Part shown: one piece after another, positions 43,897 to 53,092 of the stretch
How positions within the stretch are numbered: the stretch's first letter is position 1
Layout of the letters: each line of letters begins with the position of its first letter
NCBI GenBank assembly: GCA_903907905.1
Contig: CAIVPX010000175.1
Coordinates: 1 to 64,000 of the forward strand
Source: an uncultured bacterium
Lineage (GTDB): Bacteria > Pseudomonadota > Gammaproteobacteria > Burkholderiales > Burkholderiaceae_E
Reading direction: 5' to 3'
Length of the DNA stretch: 64,000 nucleotides
The notes under the pieces: model-generated
The model's database searches: none
Seen by the model: only the letters and a program-made list of their open reading frames with translations
Told to the model about the DNA's origin: nothing
Made by a program: the position numbers and the translations under genes

Positions 43897-45030
43897 TCAG
43901 CGGCGCGGCGCGGCGGCGGGCAGCACGCGAACCCGGTCGCCGTCGTTCAGAAATCCCGCACCACTGCTCACCAGGGTTTCGGTGCCGCTCAGGCCGGCCC
44001 TGATCTCGACCCGGTCTCCGACGATTCGTCCGGTCTGAACCTTGAGTTGCGAGACCCGTTGATCGGCGTCGATCCGGTAGACAAAGCTGAAGCCGTCCCT
44101 TACCGCCAGCGCCGACTGCGGAACCAGCAGGGCGGGCAGGCTACCCAGTTCGAAGCTGCCGCGCGCGTAGCTGCCGGGACGAAGACCATGTGCGCTTGCG
44201 CCAGTCATGGATGGTAGGTCGACATACACGATTGCATGCCGGGTCTGCGGGTCGACCGTGGGTGAGAGCGTTCTGACCTTTCCCTCAACCGTGATGCCCG
44301 ATGTGGCGGTAACCTGGGCCCGAACGCCCAGGCTGATGCCAGCGAGTTCGTCGGCGGTGACCTCGGCCCGCCATTCGAGCCGCCCCTGGCGGATGAGACG
44401 AAACAGTTCGATACCTGGCGCAGGAACCGAGCCGATACTGGCTGTTCGTGCCGAGATGATGCCGTCATCGGGCGCGAGCAGCCGGGTTTGCGCGAGCCGC
44501 GCTTCGTGCAGCCTGACCAGCGCCCGGGCTGCGTCGGCACGGGCACGCGCCGAGCGTTCGCCATTGAGGTACTGACTGATTTGCGCGGCACTGAGGGCAT
44601 CGCTGCCTTGCAGTTGGCGGGCACGGTCGGCATTGGCCGCGGCCTCGTCCACCGCCACCTCCGCCTCGGCCAGGCCCGCGTGTGACTGCGCCAGTTCGGC
44701 GCGGATGGTGTCCGAGGCAAACACCGCAAGCACGTCTCCCCGACGCACCCGGTCACCCACGGCCGCGCGAAGGTCCACCAGCCTGAGGCCTGCAGCCTCT
44801 GAACCGATCACGGCCTCGTCCCAGGCCGCGATGCCGCCATTGGCCTGTAAGCGCTGCGGCAATTGCTCGCGTACCGGCAGGATACCCGTCACCGTGAGCG
44901 CGGGCCGGCCCGCTGTCCGACGGTCATCGGCCCCTCGTTCGTCGGTAGCGTGTGACATCGGGATCGTCGCACCGGCGATCAAGGCCGCTACCAAGGCGTT
45001 GAGGGCTCGTGAGGTCCGGACTGAATTCAT
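43897..45030 (-). CDS. RND efflux periplasmic adaptor (membrane-fusion protein)
   Basis: This 377-residue protein has a signal peptide (MNSVRTSRALNALVAALIAG, ending SHAT), a barrel-sandwich/lipoyl-like part around VIGSEAAGLRLVDLRAAVGD, a helical hairpin rich in Ala, Arg and Gln (about 110-190), and the C-terminal beta-barrel ending in ALAVRDGFSFVYRID. There is no lipobox cysteine. Its start overlaps the stop of the outer-membrane gene (ATGA), so translation is coupled. It links pump and channel. Confidence 0.92.
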   Translation of the reverse strand: MNSVRTSRALNALVAALIAGATIPMSHATDERGADDRRTAGRPALTVTGILPVREQLPQRLQANGGIAAWDEAVIGSEAAGLRLVDLRAAVGDRVRRGDVLAVFASDTIRAELAQSHAGLAEAEVAVDEAAANADRARQLQGSDALSAAQISQYLNGERSARARADAARALVRLHEARLAQTRLLAPDDGIISARTASIGSVPAPGIELFRLIRQGRLEWRAEVTADELAGISLGVRAQVTATSGITVEGKVRTLSPTVDPQTRHAIVYVDLPSMTGASAHGLRPGSYARGSFELGSLPALLVPQSALAVRDGFSFVYRIDADQRVSQLKVQTGRIVGDRVEIRAGLSGTETLVSSGAGFLNDGDRVRVLPAAAPRR

Positions 45031-46481
45031 GGGCGTGGGGGGGGCGACAGGTGTTCAGGGGTGGACGACAGCGGAGCGGCGTCCTGCCAGCCTCCACCGG
45101 CTGCGCGATAGAGCGAGACGCCAGCAATGAGATGCTCGCGTTGCAGTCCCAGCAAGGCTGCGCGGGAATCGATCACGCTGCGGCGAGCCTCTTCGATCTC
45201 GCTGCGGCCACTCAAGCCCGCCTGCTGGCGCTGCTCGCTTGCGCGCAAGGCCCGCTCAAGGGCGTCCAGCGCCGTGCGAGACTCGTTGAGCCGCTGCGTG
45301 ATGCCCTGGAGGCGCACGAGCGACTCTTCAACCTCACGAACCGCCTGCCGGATGCGGGCCTCATACTGACGGGTGGCGTCTTCGAAGCGCGCTCGCGCCG
45401 CCTGCAAGTTGGCGTCGCTGGCACCTCCATCAAACAGGGGCACCCGTAGCCGGATCGGCCCCAACGACCACGTGTTGAGGTCGGCCGCCAGGCCCGTGCC
45501 GCGCAGGCTGTAGGTGCCGATGGACCCATTGAGGCTGAGGCGAGGCATCTGCAGCGCCCGCGCATGGCCAACCTCGGCCACTGCAGCGACGATGTTTTGT
45601 TCGGCCGTGAACACATCGGGGCGCTGAGATACCACCTGTGCCGGTAGCGCGGAGACCTGCAGCAGCGGCGGCGCCGGCAGCCGGTAGGGGTCTTGGGTTC
45701 GCAACTGCGCCCGCAGCCCCGACTCGGGGCGGCCCGTAAGCGCCACCAGCCCCTTGAGGTCGACCTCGCATTGCGCCTGCTGTTGCGCGGCGCGTGCCCG
45801 GCCCGCCGCGGCGAGGGCGCGCGCCTGCGCGTGAAGCTGCGGGGCGAGTAGTCCGGCCCGCGACACCTGGCTGGCGACCCGCTCGCTCTGCTCGAGTGAG
45901 GCCGCTTCGTCACTCATGAGCGCGTGGTGCAACTGACAGTGCCGCAGTGACAGATACTGCATGGCCACCTCGGCGGCCACGAGTACGCGCGCGTCGTGCC
46001 ACTGCGCCTGCGCGCTTTGCTCACGGGCGCGGGCCGATTGAACCGCCAGACGGTTCAGCCCGAACAGGTCCGCTTCCCAACTCACGCTGGCTGCCGCGCT
46101 CGCGCTGCGTGACAGCGGCAGCGGGTACTGGGCATTGCCGCGAGAGGCCGATGCGTTGGCCTCGATCGTGGGCATCAATTGGGCCGCAGCCGCAATACGC
46201 TCGGCACGGGCCTGTTCCAGATGCAGCCGGGCGGCGGAGATGCTGGGGCTCGCCTGCTGGCCCAGCTCGATGAGTGCCAACAAGGTGGGGTCATCGAAGG
46301 CCGCCCACCATTCGCGCAGGCCCGACAGCGTGCCGCCGTGAGGCAGCGGTGCCTGCCAGGCCTCGGGCACGCTCGGCTGCGGGGCGCGCAGGCCCGCGTC
46401 GGGCGTGGCGCAGCCGGCCGCGAGCGCCAGGGGCAGAGCCATCACACAAGCAAGAAGCCGCATCGCTGAAGAATCTGCCAT
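45027..46481 (-). CDS. RND efflux outer-membrane lipoprotein (NodT/OprM type)
   Basis: This 484-residue protein from the ATG at 46481 carries a lipobox (LALAAGC, Cys about 24), then two TolC-like repeats with long coiled regions (QQASPSISAARLHLEQARAE; RPDVFTAEQNIVAAVAEVGH). The ATG at 46463 is an alternative; neither has a strong ribosome-binding site. The frame reaches 46556 without coding signals. It is the first gene of the efflux operon, with no regulator gene adjacent. Confidence 0.9.
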   Translation of the reverse strand: MADSSAMRLLACVMALPLALAAGCATPDAGLRAPQPSVPEAWQAPLPHGGTLSGLREWWAAFDDPTLLALIELGQQASPSISAARLHLEQARAERIAAAAQLMPTIEANASASRGNAQYPLPLSRSASAAASVSWEADLFGLNRLAVQSARAREQSAQAQWHDARVLVAAEVAMQYLSLRHCQLHHALMSDEAASLEQSERVASQVSRAGLLAPQLHAQARALAAAGRARAAQQQAQCEVDLKGLVALTGRPESGLRAQLRTQDPYRLPAPPLLQVSALPAQVVSQRPDVFTAEQNIVAAVAEVGHARALQMPRLSLNGSIGTYSLRGTGLAADLNTWSLGPIRLRVPLFDGGASDANLQAARARFEDATRQYEARIRQAVREVEESLVRLQGITQRLNESRTALDALERALRASEQRQQAGLSGRSEIEEARRSVIDSRAALLGLQREHLIAGVSLYRAAGGGWQDAAPLSSTPEHLSPPPRP

Positions 46482-46719
46482 GATCGAAGAGGGGGGGCGG
46501 AGGCGCAGGTTTCCCGGCAGACACTTCTGCGACGCGATGCGTCTTCCGTGCGCCAAACGCCGTGAATTCGACGAAGTTTACGCTGCGCGGCGCGGCTCTC
46601 TGGGGGATCCACCGAGCCGGGCGGGGTTTCGCTGGCGTCTGGACTTGCCCGGTTCACGCTTGCCCTCGCGCCCGATTGCTGTTTCAGTGTCGGCTCTTGA
46701 CCCGTCCGGGAGCCCGAAG

Positions 46720-46830
46720 ATGCGCCGCCTGACCCCGTTCATGACCTTGATCATGGCGATGCTTGCTGCGCCTTCCACCCCTGCACAGACCGATACGGCG
46801 CGCATGGTGGTGCCCTTTGCCGCCGACTGA
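46720..46830 (+). pseudogene. remnant of a Bug/TctC-type binding protein gene
   Basis: The 36 codons encode a signal peptide (MRRLTPFMTLIMAMLAAPST, then PAQ), a short linker and ARMVVPFAAD, the first strand of a Bug protein where VVP-x-A-GG is expected, and then TGA. The remaining 280 or so residues are missing; 26 nt later the amidohydrolase frame begins. It looks like a deletion that removed nearly the whole gene. Confidence 0.65.
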
Positions 46831-46856
46831 CCAGACGGACCCTCCAAGCGCCTGCC

Positions 46857-47448
46857 ATGTCTCAGTCCGACACCGCTCCCGTCCTCACGTACGTCCCCCA
46901 ACCGACCGATCCCGCCTTGCAACTGCCGGAGGGCGCCTGCGATGCGCACGTGCACGTATTCGGGCCAGCGGCGCAGTTTCCCTTCTCGCCCAGGCGGAAC
47001 ATCACGCCGGTCGATGCGCCCAAGGAAACGCTGTTTGCCCTGCACCGACGTCTCGGGATCAGTCGCTGCGTGATCGTGCAATCGGTCGTGCATGGCCAGG
47101 ACAATGCGGTCGTCGAGGACGCCCTGCGCGCGGGCGGCAGGCGCTACCTGGGGGTGGCGCTGGTACCGGTCAACGTCGCGGACACCGAATTGCGCCGTCT
47201 GAGCCGAGCGGGCTTTCGGGGGGTGCGCTTCAACTTCATGAAGCATTTATCGGATGCTGTCGATGCCGAGCAAGTCATCGCACTGACGGCCCGCTTGAAA
47301 TCGGTCGGCATGCATCTGCAGGTGCACTTCGACAGCGTGCTGGTCTGACGACGGCGTGCTGGTCGATGCCCTGTCGCAGATCGCGCCGACGCCGTCGCTG
47401 TTGCGGCGACTGCTGGTCACCAACCCGGAGAATTTCTATGGCTTTTAG
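46857..47448 (+). pseudogene. amidohydrolase (LigI-like family) with internal deletion
   Basis: The first 163 codons (46857-47348) give a typical N-terminus of the 2-pyrone-4,6-dicarboxylate-lactonase-like amidohydrolases: CDAHVHVFGPAAQFPFS, then GISRCVIVQSVVHGQDN and GFRGVRFNFM. A TGA follows LQVHFDSVLV. In the next frame 33 codons (from 47347, DGVLVDALSQ to LVTNPENFYGF, TAG at 47448) look like the expected C-terminus. About 100 residues are missing and the frame is shifted. GCGTGCTGGTC occurs on both sides of the junction. The product is probably inactive. Confidence 0.75.
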
Positions 47449-47561
47449 GTCTGAGATGCCGCCACGCGCCGGGCATCCGGTTTCGGCAAGATTGCAGACG
47501 GAGGGGGGCTGCCGTGCGACGGTACGCGCCCCTTATCAAACCGATCGAAAGGAACTGCAGC

Positions 47562-48221
47562 GTGACGATCCCGCTTGACGACACCACAGGGCGCGACACG
47601 GACGCGCTCCTCGTTCACCTCGGAGCCTGTCGGAGCCTTGGCCGCGAACTGTTGAGCCCCCTATCGGCGACGCTCGCGTCGACGCTGCCCGACTGGACCA
47701 TCGGCCGGTTGGCGCACCATGCGCAGCAGGCCTGGGCCTTTATCTACGTACATGCGCCGGCGCGCATGAGCCTGACCGCCGAGCAGATCCTGCACTGGCA
47801 GGCCGCCATCGTGTCAGCGATCCCCGCGGCGAGCGCCGGGCCATCGGTGAAGCTATCGCGGCTCCAGCGCCAGCTCGAATTTGCCGGGGCCTCGAGCGAG
47901 CAGACGCCATGTGCGCACTATGTGGTCGAAACTGATGCCGAGGCAGGCTGGATGCCCGAGATCGCGCGCTGGTATGAGGTCGAGCATCTGCCAGGCCTGG
48001 CCTCGGCGCCTGGTTGCGTGCGGGCATTCCGCTATCTCAACCATGATCACGGGCCCGAGTCGCTGGCTTGCTACGATCTGACGACCGAGGAAGCCTTGAG
48101 TTCACCGGCCTGGCTCGCGGTTCGGGCCACCGAGTGGAGCAGCCGTACGCGTCCGCATTTCGTCAGCACCCGACGCACGATGTTCCGGGTCATCGACCCA
48201 TCCCCGGCGGCGGTGGGCTGA
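47562..48221 (+). CDS. unknown protein with a possible dimeric alpha/beta-barrel domain
   Basis: This is a 219-residue protein. The GTG at 47562 is chosen for AAGGAA about 8 nt upstream. The C-terminal half has ARWYEVEHLPGLASAPGCV followed by RAFRYLNHDHGPESLACYDL and SSPAWLAVRATEWSSRTRPH, the arrangement of short stress-response/EthD-like ferredoxin folds in which a (Y/H)E-x-HLPGL segment lines the ligand pocket. The N-terminal half is not recognised. It sits between the broken amidohydrolase and a Bug gene, so it is probably part of the same old catabolic cluster. Confidence 0.6.
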   Translation: MTIPLDDTTGRDTDALLVHLGACRSLGRELLSPLSATLASTLPDWTIGRLAHHAQQAWAFIYVHAPARMSLTAEQILHWQAAIVSAIPAASAGPSVKLSRLQRQLEFAGASSEQTPCAHYVVETDAEAGWMPEIARWYEVEHLPGLASAPGCVRAFRYLNHDHGPESLACYDLTTEEALSSPAWLAVRATEWSSRTRPHFVSTRRTMFRVIDPSPAAVG

Positions 48222-48357
48222 GCAGGCAGGCTCAGTGGAGACGGGCGGCGTTGTCGCGCCGTCCAAGTATTGCCCTCAAACCGGTCTCGGCATGACCACT
48301 GCCAGGCGGGCCGGTCAACGCAAGGGAGGGCCGACGTGCCTCAGGGAGAACGCTGTC

Positions 48358-49353
48358 ATGAATGATTTCCGCCCTTTGAATCGCGCCCGTCCCGGCGCCG
48401 TCCGCAGGCTCGCCGTGATCCTCGCGCTGGGGATCGCGCTGCCGCTGGCCGTCACGCCCCGCGAAAGCCTGGCGCAAACGAACGAACTGGTCATTCCCAT
48501 TGCGGCGGGTGGCGCGATGGATGCTGCGCTTCGCGCTGTCGGCGGTGAACTCGCCCGAAGCTGGGGTGAGCCGGTCGTGCCGGTCAACAAACCCGGTGCC
48601 GGCATGGCGCTCGGAGTACGTTATCTGCTGGGGCTGAACACCGACAGCAAGTCGATACTGGGGGGCGGCCTGCCCATGACCACGTCCCAGTTCCGTGTGG
48701 GAGGCAAGCCCTTTGACATGAATGAGTTGTCGCCCGTGGTTTATCTGGGCTGGCAGGCCACGGTGCTTTTCATTCGCGCCACTATCCCGGCCACGACTGT
48801 GGCCGAGTTTGTTCAATGGGCTCAGGGCCAGCCGCAGGCCGTGCTGTTCGCCTCCTCAGGCGTGGGCAGCAGCCCGCACATCGGCGCGGAGGAATTCGCC
48901 GCGCTCACTGGAATCCGGATCAATCATGTGCCCTTTCAGGGCTCCGGCGCCTTCACCCCGGCCATCCTGGGGGGCCATGTGGATGCCGTATTCGATGCGC
49001 CCTCAACCCGGGTGCATGTTCAGGCGGGCAAGCTCAAGGCCCTGATGCTGGGGTCATCGACACCCTTGGCCAACTGGCCCGAGCTGCCCACCGCCGATAA
49101 GGCCGGTCTCGCAGGATTCAAGTCGGGTACCTGGTATGGCCTGTTCACGTCGCCAAAGACGCCCGCATCGGTACGTCAGAAGATCAATGCTGACGTGAAT
49201 GCCGCGCTGCGGGTGGCTGAGGTGCGCGAACGCTTCGAGCGGCTGGGGATCGAACCGGTGGGCGGATCTGAAGAGGGCTTTGCCCAACTGCTCAAGACCG
49301 AGCACGCCAGGCTCGAGCAGATCATCCGCAGCCGCAACATCGAGATTCAGTAG
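48358..49353 (+). CDS. Bug/TctC-type periplasmic solute-binding protein (7), divergent
   Basis: This is a 331-residue protein. The ATG at 48358 follows CAGGGAGA and precedes a signal peptide ending ...TPRESLAQ. The mature start TNELVIPIAAGGAMDAALRA lacks the usual YP-x-(K/R)PI(R) segment, so it is a divergent member. Later parts are regular (NKPGAGMALGVRY, HVPFQGSGAFTPAILGGHVD). It follows the unknown gene at 47562 by 136 bp and may be the intact successor of the remnant at 46720. Confidence 0.85.
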   Translation: MNDFRPLNRARPGAVRRLAVILALGIALPLAVTPRESLAQTNELVIPIAAGGAMDAALRAVGGELARSWGEPVVPVNKPGAGMALGVRYLLGLNTDSKSILGGGLPMTTSQFRVGGKPFDMNELSPVVYLGWQATVLFIRATIPATTVAEFVQWAQGQPQAVLFASSGVGSSPHIGAEEFAALTGIRINHVPFQGSGAFTPAILGGHVDAVFDAPSTRVHVQAGKLKALMLGSSTPLANWPELPTADKAGLAGFKSGTWYGLFTSPKTPASVRQKINADVNAALRVAEVRERFERLGIEPVGGSEEGFAQLLKTEHARLEQIIRSRNIEIQ

Positions 49354-49462
49354 GGTCGGGCGCCAAGCTTCAGCAGCGCCGTGCAGCGAGCATCAGTCGG
49401 GCGAGGTGTCGGCCGCGCCGGGGAGGCAGGGGCAGGGCGCTTACAAGCGTGCCGGCAGACGC

Positions 49463-50599
49463 TCAGCGGAGCCCGGCTCGGCTGATCACGTGGCGCTTGG
49501 GCACATCAAACAGGTGGGGCCCGAGCTGCTCGATTCGCTGACACCCCAGTTGCGCCATGGCGGTCAGCAGTTCGCGATGCAGCAAGCGGAACACATGCTC
49601 CGCACCCGCCTGACCGCCGAGCGACAGTCCGTAGAGACCCACCCGACCGCCCAGCACCGCCTGGGCGCCGAGCGAGACCGCCTTGGCGATGTCGGTCCCG
49701 CGCCGAATGCCGCTGTCCATCAGCACGGTGGTCTTGTGGCCGACCGCATCAACGATCTCGGGCAGGATCTCGATGGGCGCGGCGGCAACGTCCAGACAGC
49801 GTCCACCGTGATTTGAGACCACGATGCCATCGGCGCCGCAGTCGAGCGCGCGTTGGGCGTCCTCCGGGCGCAGGACCCCCTTGACCAGCAGCTTGCCTTT
49901 CCAGCGCCGCCGCAACTCGCGGATATCGTCGAAGCTGAGATCTTCGGCATAGGCAGGCATCTGCTCGTACTGCGGGATGCCGGTGGTCCGCCAGTAGCGG
50001 CCGATCACCTCCGCCAGCCAGCGCGGGTGCCTGAGCATGTCGATGACCGAACGCGGCGTGGGCTTGAAGGGAAAGGTGTAGCCGTTGCGGCGATTGAACT
50101 CGCGGTTCGGCGCAACCGGTACATCGGCCGTGACCAGCAGAGCCTCGGCACCCGCAGCCGCCACCCGGTCGATCAGCTTCCAGGTCAGGCTGCGATCGGT
50201 GAACACGTAGAGCTGATACCAGAGCGTGCCGCCCATGCCGACGATATCCTCAAGCCGACTCATGGAGCGGGTGGCGATGGTAAAAGGGATGCGGGCCGCG
50301 GCGGCCGCCCGGGCAAGTTCCAGTTCGCCCTGGTACCAGACCAGGCCGGCCGCGCCCGTCGGGGCAACGGCGAAGGGCATGCTGTAAGACTGGCCGAAGA
50401 GCGATGTCTCACTGGTGCGCTCGGATATGTCGACGAGGACCTGGGGCCGGGCACGAATCCGTTTGAGGGCCTCGCGGTTATGGGCAAGCGCGTCATCGTC
50501 TTCGGCACCGCGGTCGATGAATTCGAAGATGCCTTTGGGCAGTCGCTTCATTGACGCATCACGTACGTCGGCGAGGTTGTAGAGCTGGTCGAGGTTCAT
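49463..50599 (-). CDS. FMN-dependent alpha-hydroxyacid dehydrogenase (lactate/mandelate type)
   Basis: This 378-residue TIM-barrel flavoenzyme oxidises an L-2-hydroxy acid to the 2-oxo acid. The catalytic His264 and Arg267 are in VVSNHGGRCLD (most relatives have GGRQLD). FMN contacts are seen in VAPTGAAGLVWYQGE, TADVPVAPNRE, KLLVKGVLRPEDA and LMDSGIRRGTDIAKAV. The ATG at 50599 matches the family start and follows AAGGA; the longer frame to 50674 is not coding. The substrate is not resolvable: lactate, mandelate and glycolate are all possible. It converges with a Bug gene. Confidence 0.92.
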   Translation of the reverse strand: MNLDQLYNLADVRDASMKRLPKGIFEFIDRGAEDDDALAHNREALKRIRARPQVLVDISERTSETSLFGQSYSMPFAVAPTGAAGLVWYQGELELARAAAAARIPFTIATRSMSRLEDIVGMGGTLWYQLYVFTDRSLTWKLIDRVAAAGAEALLVTADVPVAPNREFNRRNGYTFPFKPTPRSVIDMLRHPRWLAEVIGRYWRTTGIPQYEQMPAYAEDLSFDDIRELRRRWKGKLLVKGVLRPEDAQRALDCGADGIVVSNHGGRCLDVAAAPIEILPEIVDAVGHKTTVLMDSGIRRGTDIAKAVSLGAQAVLGGRVGLYGLSLGGQAGAEHVFRLLHRELLTAMAQLGCQRIEQLGPHLFDVPKRHVISRAGLR

Positions 50600-50677
50600 G
50601 GGCAGGGCGATCCTTTGGGGCGACGATAGGCGATTTTTCGCCTGATCACAATCGGTCCCCTTGCCACATTTCACTCA

Positions 50678-51313
50678 TTAGGGCGGCGACACCCTCATGG
50701 CCCAGTGAGCGGCCCGAGCCCAAGTGTGCTCGAAGGTGCGCAGGGGCAGCACCTGGCGGACCTCCTCGCCGCTTCGAAGCATGACCTCCCGGCGTTCGAG
50801 GTCGTAGCCGATCACCAGCGCATAGTGCCAGCGGGGGACAAGCTCCAGCCCGAGGTTCTGAAACACGATCACGACGGACCCCGCAGCGACTTCGGCGAAC
50901 AGCGCTTCGAGCGTTCCCGGCAGGGTGGCCGCAATCGCGCCAGCACGACGCGCGGCAACCATCATCTCAATTTGCAGCGAGCCCTCTCGGCCCGGGATGA
51001 ACACAGCACGTGCGAGCTCATCGGGGTCGCTCTGAAGGCCGATATGACGCAGGGCCATCGCCAGGGTGGCCGGTCCGCACTGGTGGCGCGTCTGAGCCAC
51101 AAACGGTGCGCCCACATGCTCGATCCTGCGGGGCAGCCACCCCGGCGGCAATGCGCGCAGCGAGGCCGTCTGCGGCGGGTCGGCCAGCGCCGCGCACCCG
51201 CCGTTCATGGTGGCGACCAGCACCACTGCGCAAACGAGTTGTCGCCGCCCGAGCCTTGGATGCTTCTGCGCCGCGCGCGCCGAGTACGCCGTCCCGTGGG
51301 CAAGCGCTTGCAT
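50678..51313 (-). CDS. C39-type cysteine peptidase lipoprotein, PA2778 family
   Basis: This 211-residue protein is probably a lipoprotein (Cys40 in TMNGGCAAL after a hydrophobic stretch). The C39-like papain fold has Cys79 (TRHQCGPATLAMAL), His163 (RWHYALVIGYD) and Asp171. PA2778-family proteins usually have a C-terminal TPR part; here the protein ends after the peptidase domain. It is 16 nt downstream of the PA2779-type gene, the usual pair. The role of the pair is not established; a processing function in the periplasm is inferred. Confidence 0.8.
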   Translation of the reverse strand: MQALAHGTAYSARAAQKHPRLGRRQLVCAVVLVATMNGGCAALADPPQTASLRALPPGWLPRRIEHVGAPFVAQTRHQCGPATLAMALRHIGLQSDPDELARAVFIPGREGSLQIEMMVAARRAGAIAATLPGTLEALFAEVAAGSVVIVFQNLGLELVPRWHYALVIGYDLERREVMLRSGEEVRQVLPLRTFEHTWARAAHWAMRVSPP

Positions 51314-51329
51314 TTCGCAGTCCTGCTGC

Positions 51330-51803
51330 TTAGCGATTGATCGACCGTGTAAACGGAAACACCTTGGTCAGCCCGAGAATGTCGGTGATCAGCAAAACGA
51401 TGAAGACACTGAAGAGCACGCCCACCGCATCACCGCCCGCAGGCGCGCGCACCGGCTGGTCCAGAGCCTGTATCACCTCATCGTCGCGCATCGCCGCAAC
51501 CCGGCCGGCCGCATCGTCGACCGCGACGCCCAAGTTACGCAACTGCGCTGCCAGCGCGTCTCGCGGCGAGTCCGCCGCCTGCGGCCTCGACCCCACAAAG
51601 AGGCGAGCCGCCTCGTGCTTGGCCGAATCAGCAGTGTAGCCCTCTGGTTCCTGCGACGATGGCTCGGTGGTGAGGCTCGGCGCGTCCGTTGCGTAGCCGG
51701 ATGTCGGTGCGGTCGGCGGCGATGCCTGGGCGAAGGGGGGGCCGAGTGTCCCCATGGCCGCGACCAGCAATGCGGCCGCCAGACGATCGCGAATCGAACT
51801 CAT
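51330..51803 (-). CDS. PA2779-family membrane-anchored protein
   Basis: This 157-residue protein starts at the ATG at 51803, with GAGAGACGG ahead of it. It has a signal-like hydrophobic segment (RLAAALLVAAMGTLG), a low-complexity Pro/Thr/Ser linker, a helical part (DALAAQLRNLGVAVDDAAGR) and a C-terminal membrane segment (GVLFSVFIVLLITDILGLTK) with a short basic tail. This is the layout of PA2779-family proteins, which occur next to a PA2778-type C39 peptidase, as here. Function unknown. Confidence 0.78.
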   Translation of the reverse strand: MSSIRDRLAAALLVAAMGTLGPPFAQASPPTAPTSGYATDAPSLTTEPSSQEPEGYTADSAKHEAARLFVGSRPQAADSPRDALAAQLRNLGVAVDDAAGRVAAMRDDEVIQALDQPVRAPAGGDAVGVLFSVFIVLLITDILGLTKVFPFTRSINR

Positions 51804-52042
51804 ACCGTCTCTCATCAATGATGAACCGCGATGGATCTTCGCGCGGCTCGCATTCGAGCGGGGGCGCGAGATGCAACAGACCTGATGGCGGTCCGCCGGT
51901 TTTGTGACCCCGATCATTCCGACTCGCACTGCGATGGCCTGCGACCCCGCCCGCCACACAAACCGCTGGATCAGGCCATTGCGCCGAGCCGCCCCAGCCC
52001 GGCGGTATGATCTGTCCGAACCATTTGTTTGGAGACGTCGTC

Positions 52043-53014
52043 ATGACACGTGCTTTTCTGCTACCCCTGCTCGCCCTGCTGCTCGCGGGCCTGAGCCCCC
52101 TGGCCACTGCCCAGTCGTTTCCGACCAAGCCGATCCGGCTGGTCTGTCCCTTCCCGCCCGGTGGCGCGGTGGACATCGCCTCGCGGGCCATCGCGGCCGA
52201 ACTGAGCAAGACCATCGGTCAGCCCGTGAATGTCGAAAACAAGCCTGGTGCTGGCGGTAACATCGGCGGTGTTGAAGTGGCGCGCTCGGCGCCTGATGGC
52301 TACACGCTCCTGATGACCACCAGCGGCATCAATGCCATCAACCCGGCGCTCTACCGAAAGATGCCCTTCGATCCCAACAAAGACCTGGTACCGGTTTCGG
52401 CGCTGGTGTCGCTTTCCAACGTGCTGGTGGTGCATCCTTCGGTCAAGGCGCAGTCGGTGGCTGACGTGCTGGCGATGGTGCGTGCCCAGCCCGGGCAGGT
52501 CACCTTTGCATCCAGCGGGTCGGGGACGAGCATTCACATGTCGGGTGAAATGTTCATGTTCCTCACTGGCACGAAGATGGTTCATGTGCCCTACAAGGGC
52601 AGCGCGCCCGCGCTCACCGACCTGTTGGGCGGCCAGGTGCAGATGATGTTCGACAACATTCCTTCGGCCTTGCCGCACATCCGCTCGGGCAAGCTTCGGG
52701 CGCTGGCCACCACGGGTGCCCGGCGGGATCCGGCATTGCCTGACCTGCCAACTCTTGCCGAGGCCGGGGTCAATCACTATGAGGCGGGCGTCTGGTTTGG
52801 TCTGGCCGCACCGGCGGGTACGCCGCAGGACGTCATCGCGCGGCTGAGCAGCGAGGCGGTCAAGGGTACGAAGTCGCCCGAGTTCGTCAAACGCATGTCC
52901 GAACTGGGCTATGTCATGATCGGAAGCACCCCCGAGCAGATGGCTTCGATGTTGCGCGAAGAACTGGCGCGTTGGTCGCCGGTGGTCAAGGCCTCGGGCG
53001 CCTCGGCTGACTGA
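52043..53014 (+). CDS. Bug/TctC-type periplasmic solute-binding protein (8)
   Basis: This is a 323-residue protein. The ATG at 52043 follows TTTGGAGA, and the signal peptide (FLLPLLALLLAGLSPLATAQ) precedes SFPTKPIRLVCPFPPGG, with a cysteine in place of the usual valine (VCP for VVP). NVENKPGAGGNIGG, HVPYKGSAPALTDLLGG and a complete C-terminus are present. It is divergent from the PA2779-type gene across 239 bp and is followed by a likely terminator before the aldolase operon, so it looks monocistronic. Confidence 0.92.
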   Translation: MTRAFLLPLLALLLAGLSPLATAQSFPTKPIRLVCPFPPGGAVDIASRAIAAELSKTIGQPVNVENKPGAGGNIGGVEVARSAPDGYTLLMTTSGINAINPALYRKMPFDPNKDLVPVSALVSLSNVLVVHPSVKAQSVADVLAMVRAQPGQVTFASSGSGTSIHMSGEMFMFLTGTKMVHVPYKGSAPALTDLLGGQVQMMFDNIPSALPHIRSGKLRALATTGARRDPALPDLPTLAEAGVNHYEAGVWFGLAAPAGTPQDVIARLSSEAVKGTKSPEFVKRMSELGYVMIGSTPEQMASMLREELARWSPVVKASGASAD

Positions 53015-53063
53015 TCGGCCTCCGAGGTCTTGCCAGGCGGCAGTTCGCCAGGCTCGCTGCTTC

Positions 53064-53092
53064 AGGGTTCCGGAAGCCCTTCTTCCTCGTTT
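53064..53092 (+). terminator. candidate terminator after the Bug gene at 52043
   Basis: AGGGTT (53064-53069) and AGCCCT (53075-53080) form a 6-bp stem with one G-U pair and a 5-nt loop. The next bases, TCTTCCTCGTTT, are pyrimidine-rich. It lies 50 nt past the stop and directly before the next promoter. Confidence 0.35.

Noticed and set aside
46405-46719. Upstream extension of the Bug remnant frame
   Set aside because: The sequence before 46720 is Arg-rich and overlaps the start of the divergent efflux gene; the signal peptide begins at 46720.
46857-47348. Reading the amidohydrolase N-terminal part as a complete small protein
   Set aside because: It stops inside a conserved strand (LQVHFDSV), and the family C-terminus follows at once in another frame, which is more consistent with a deletion.
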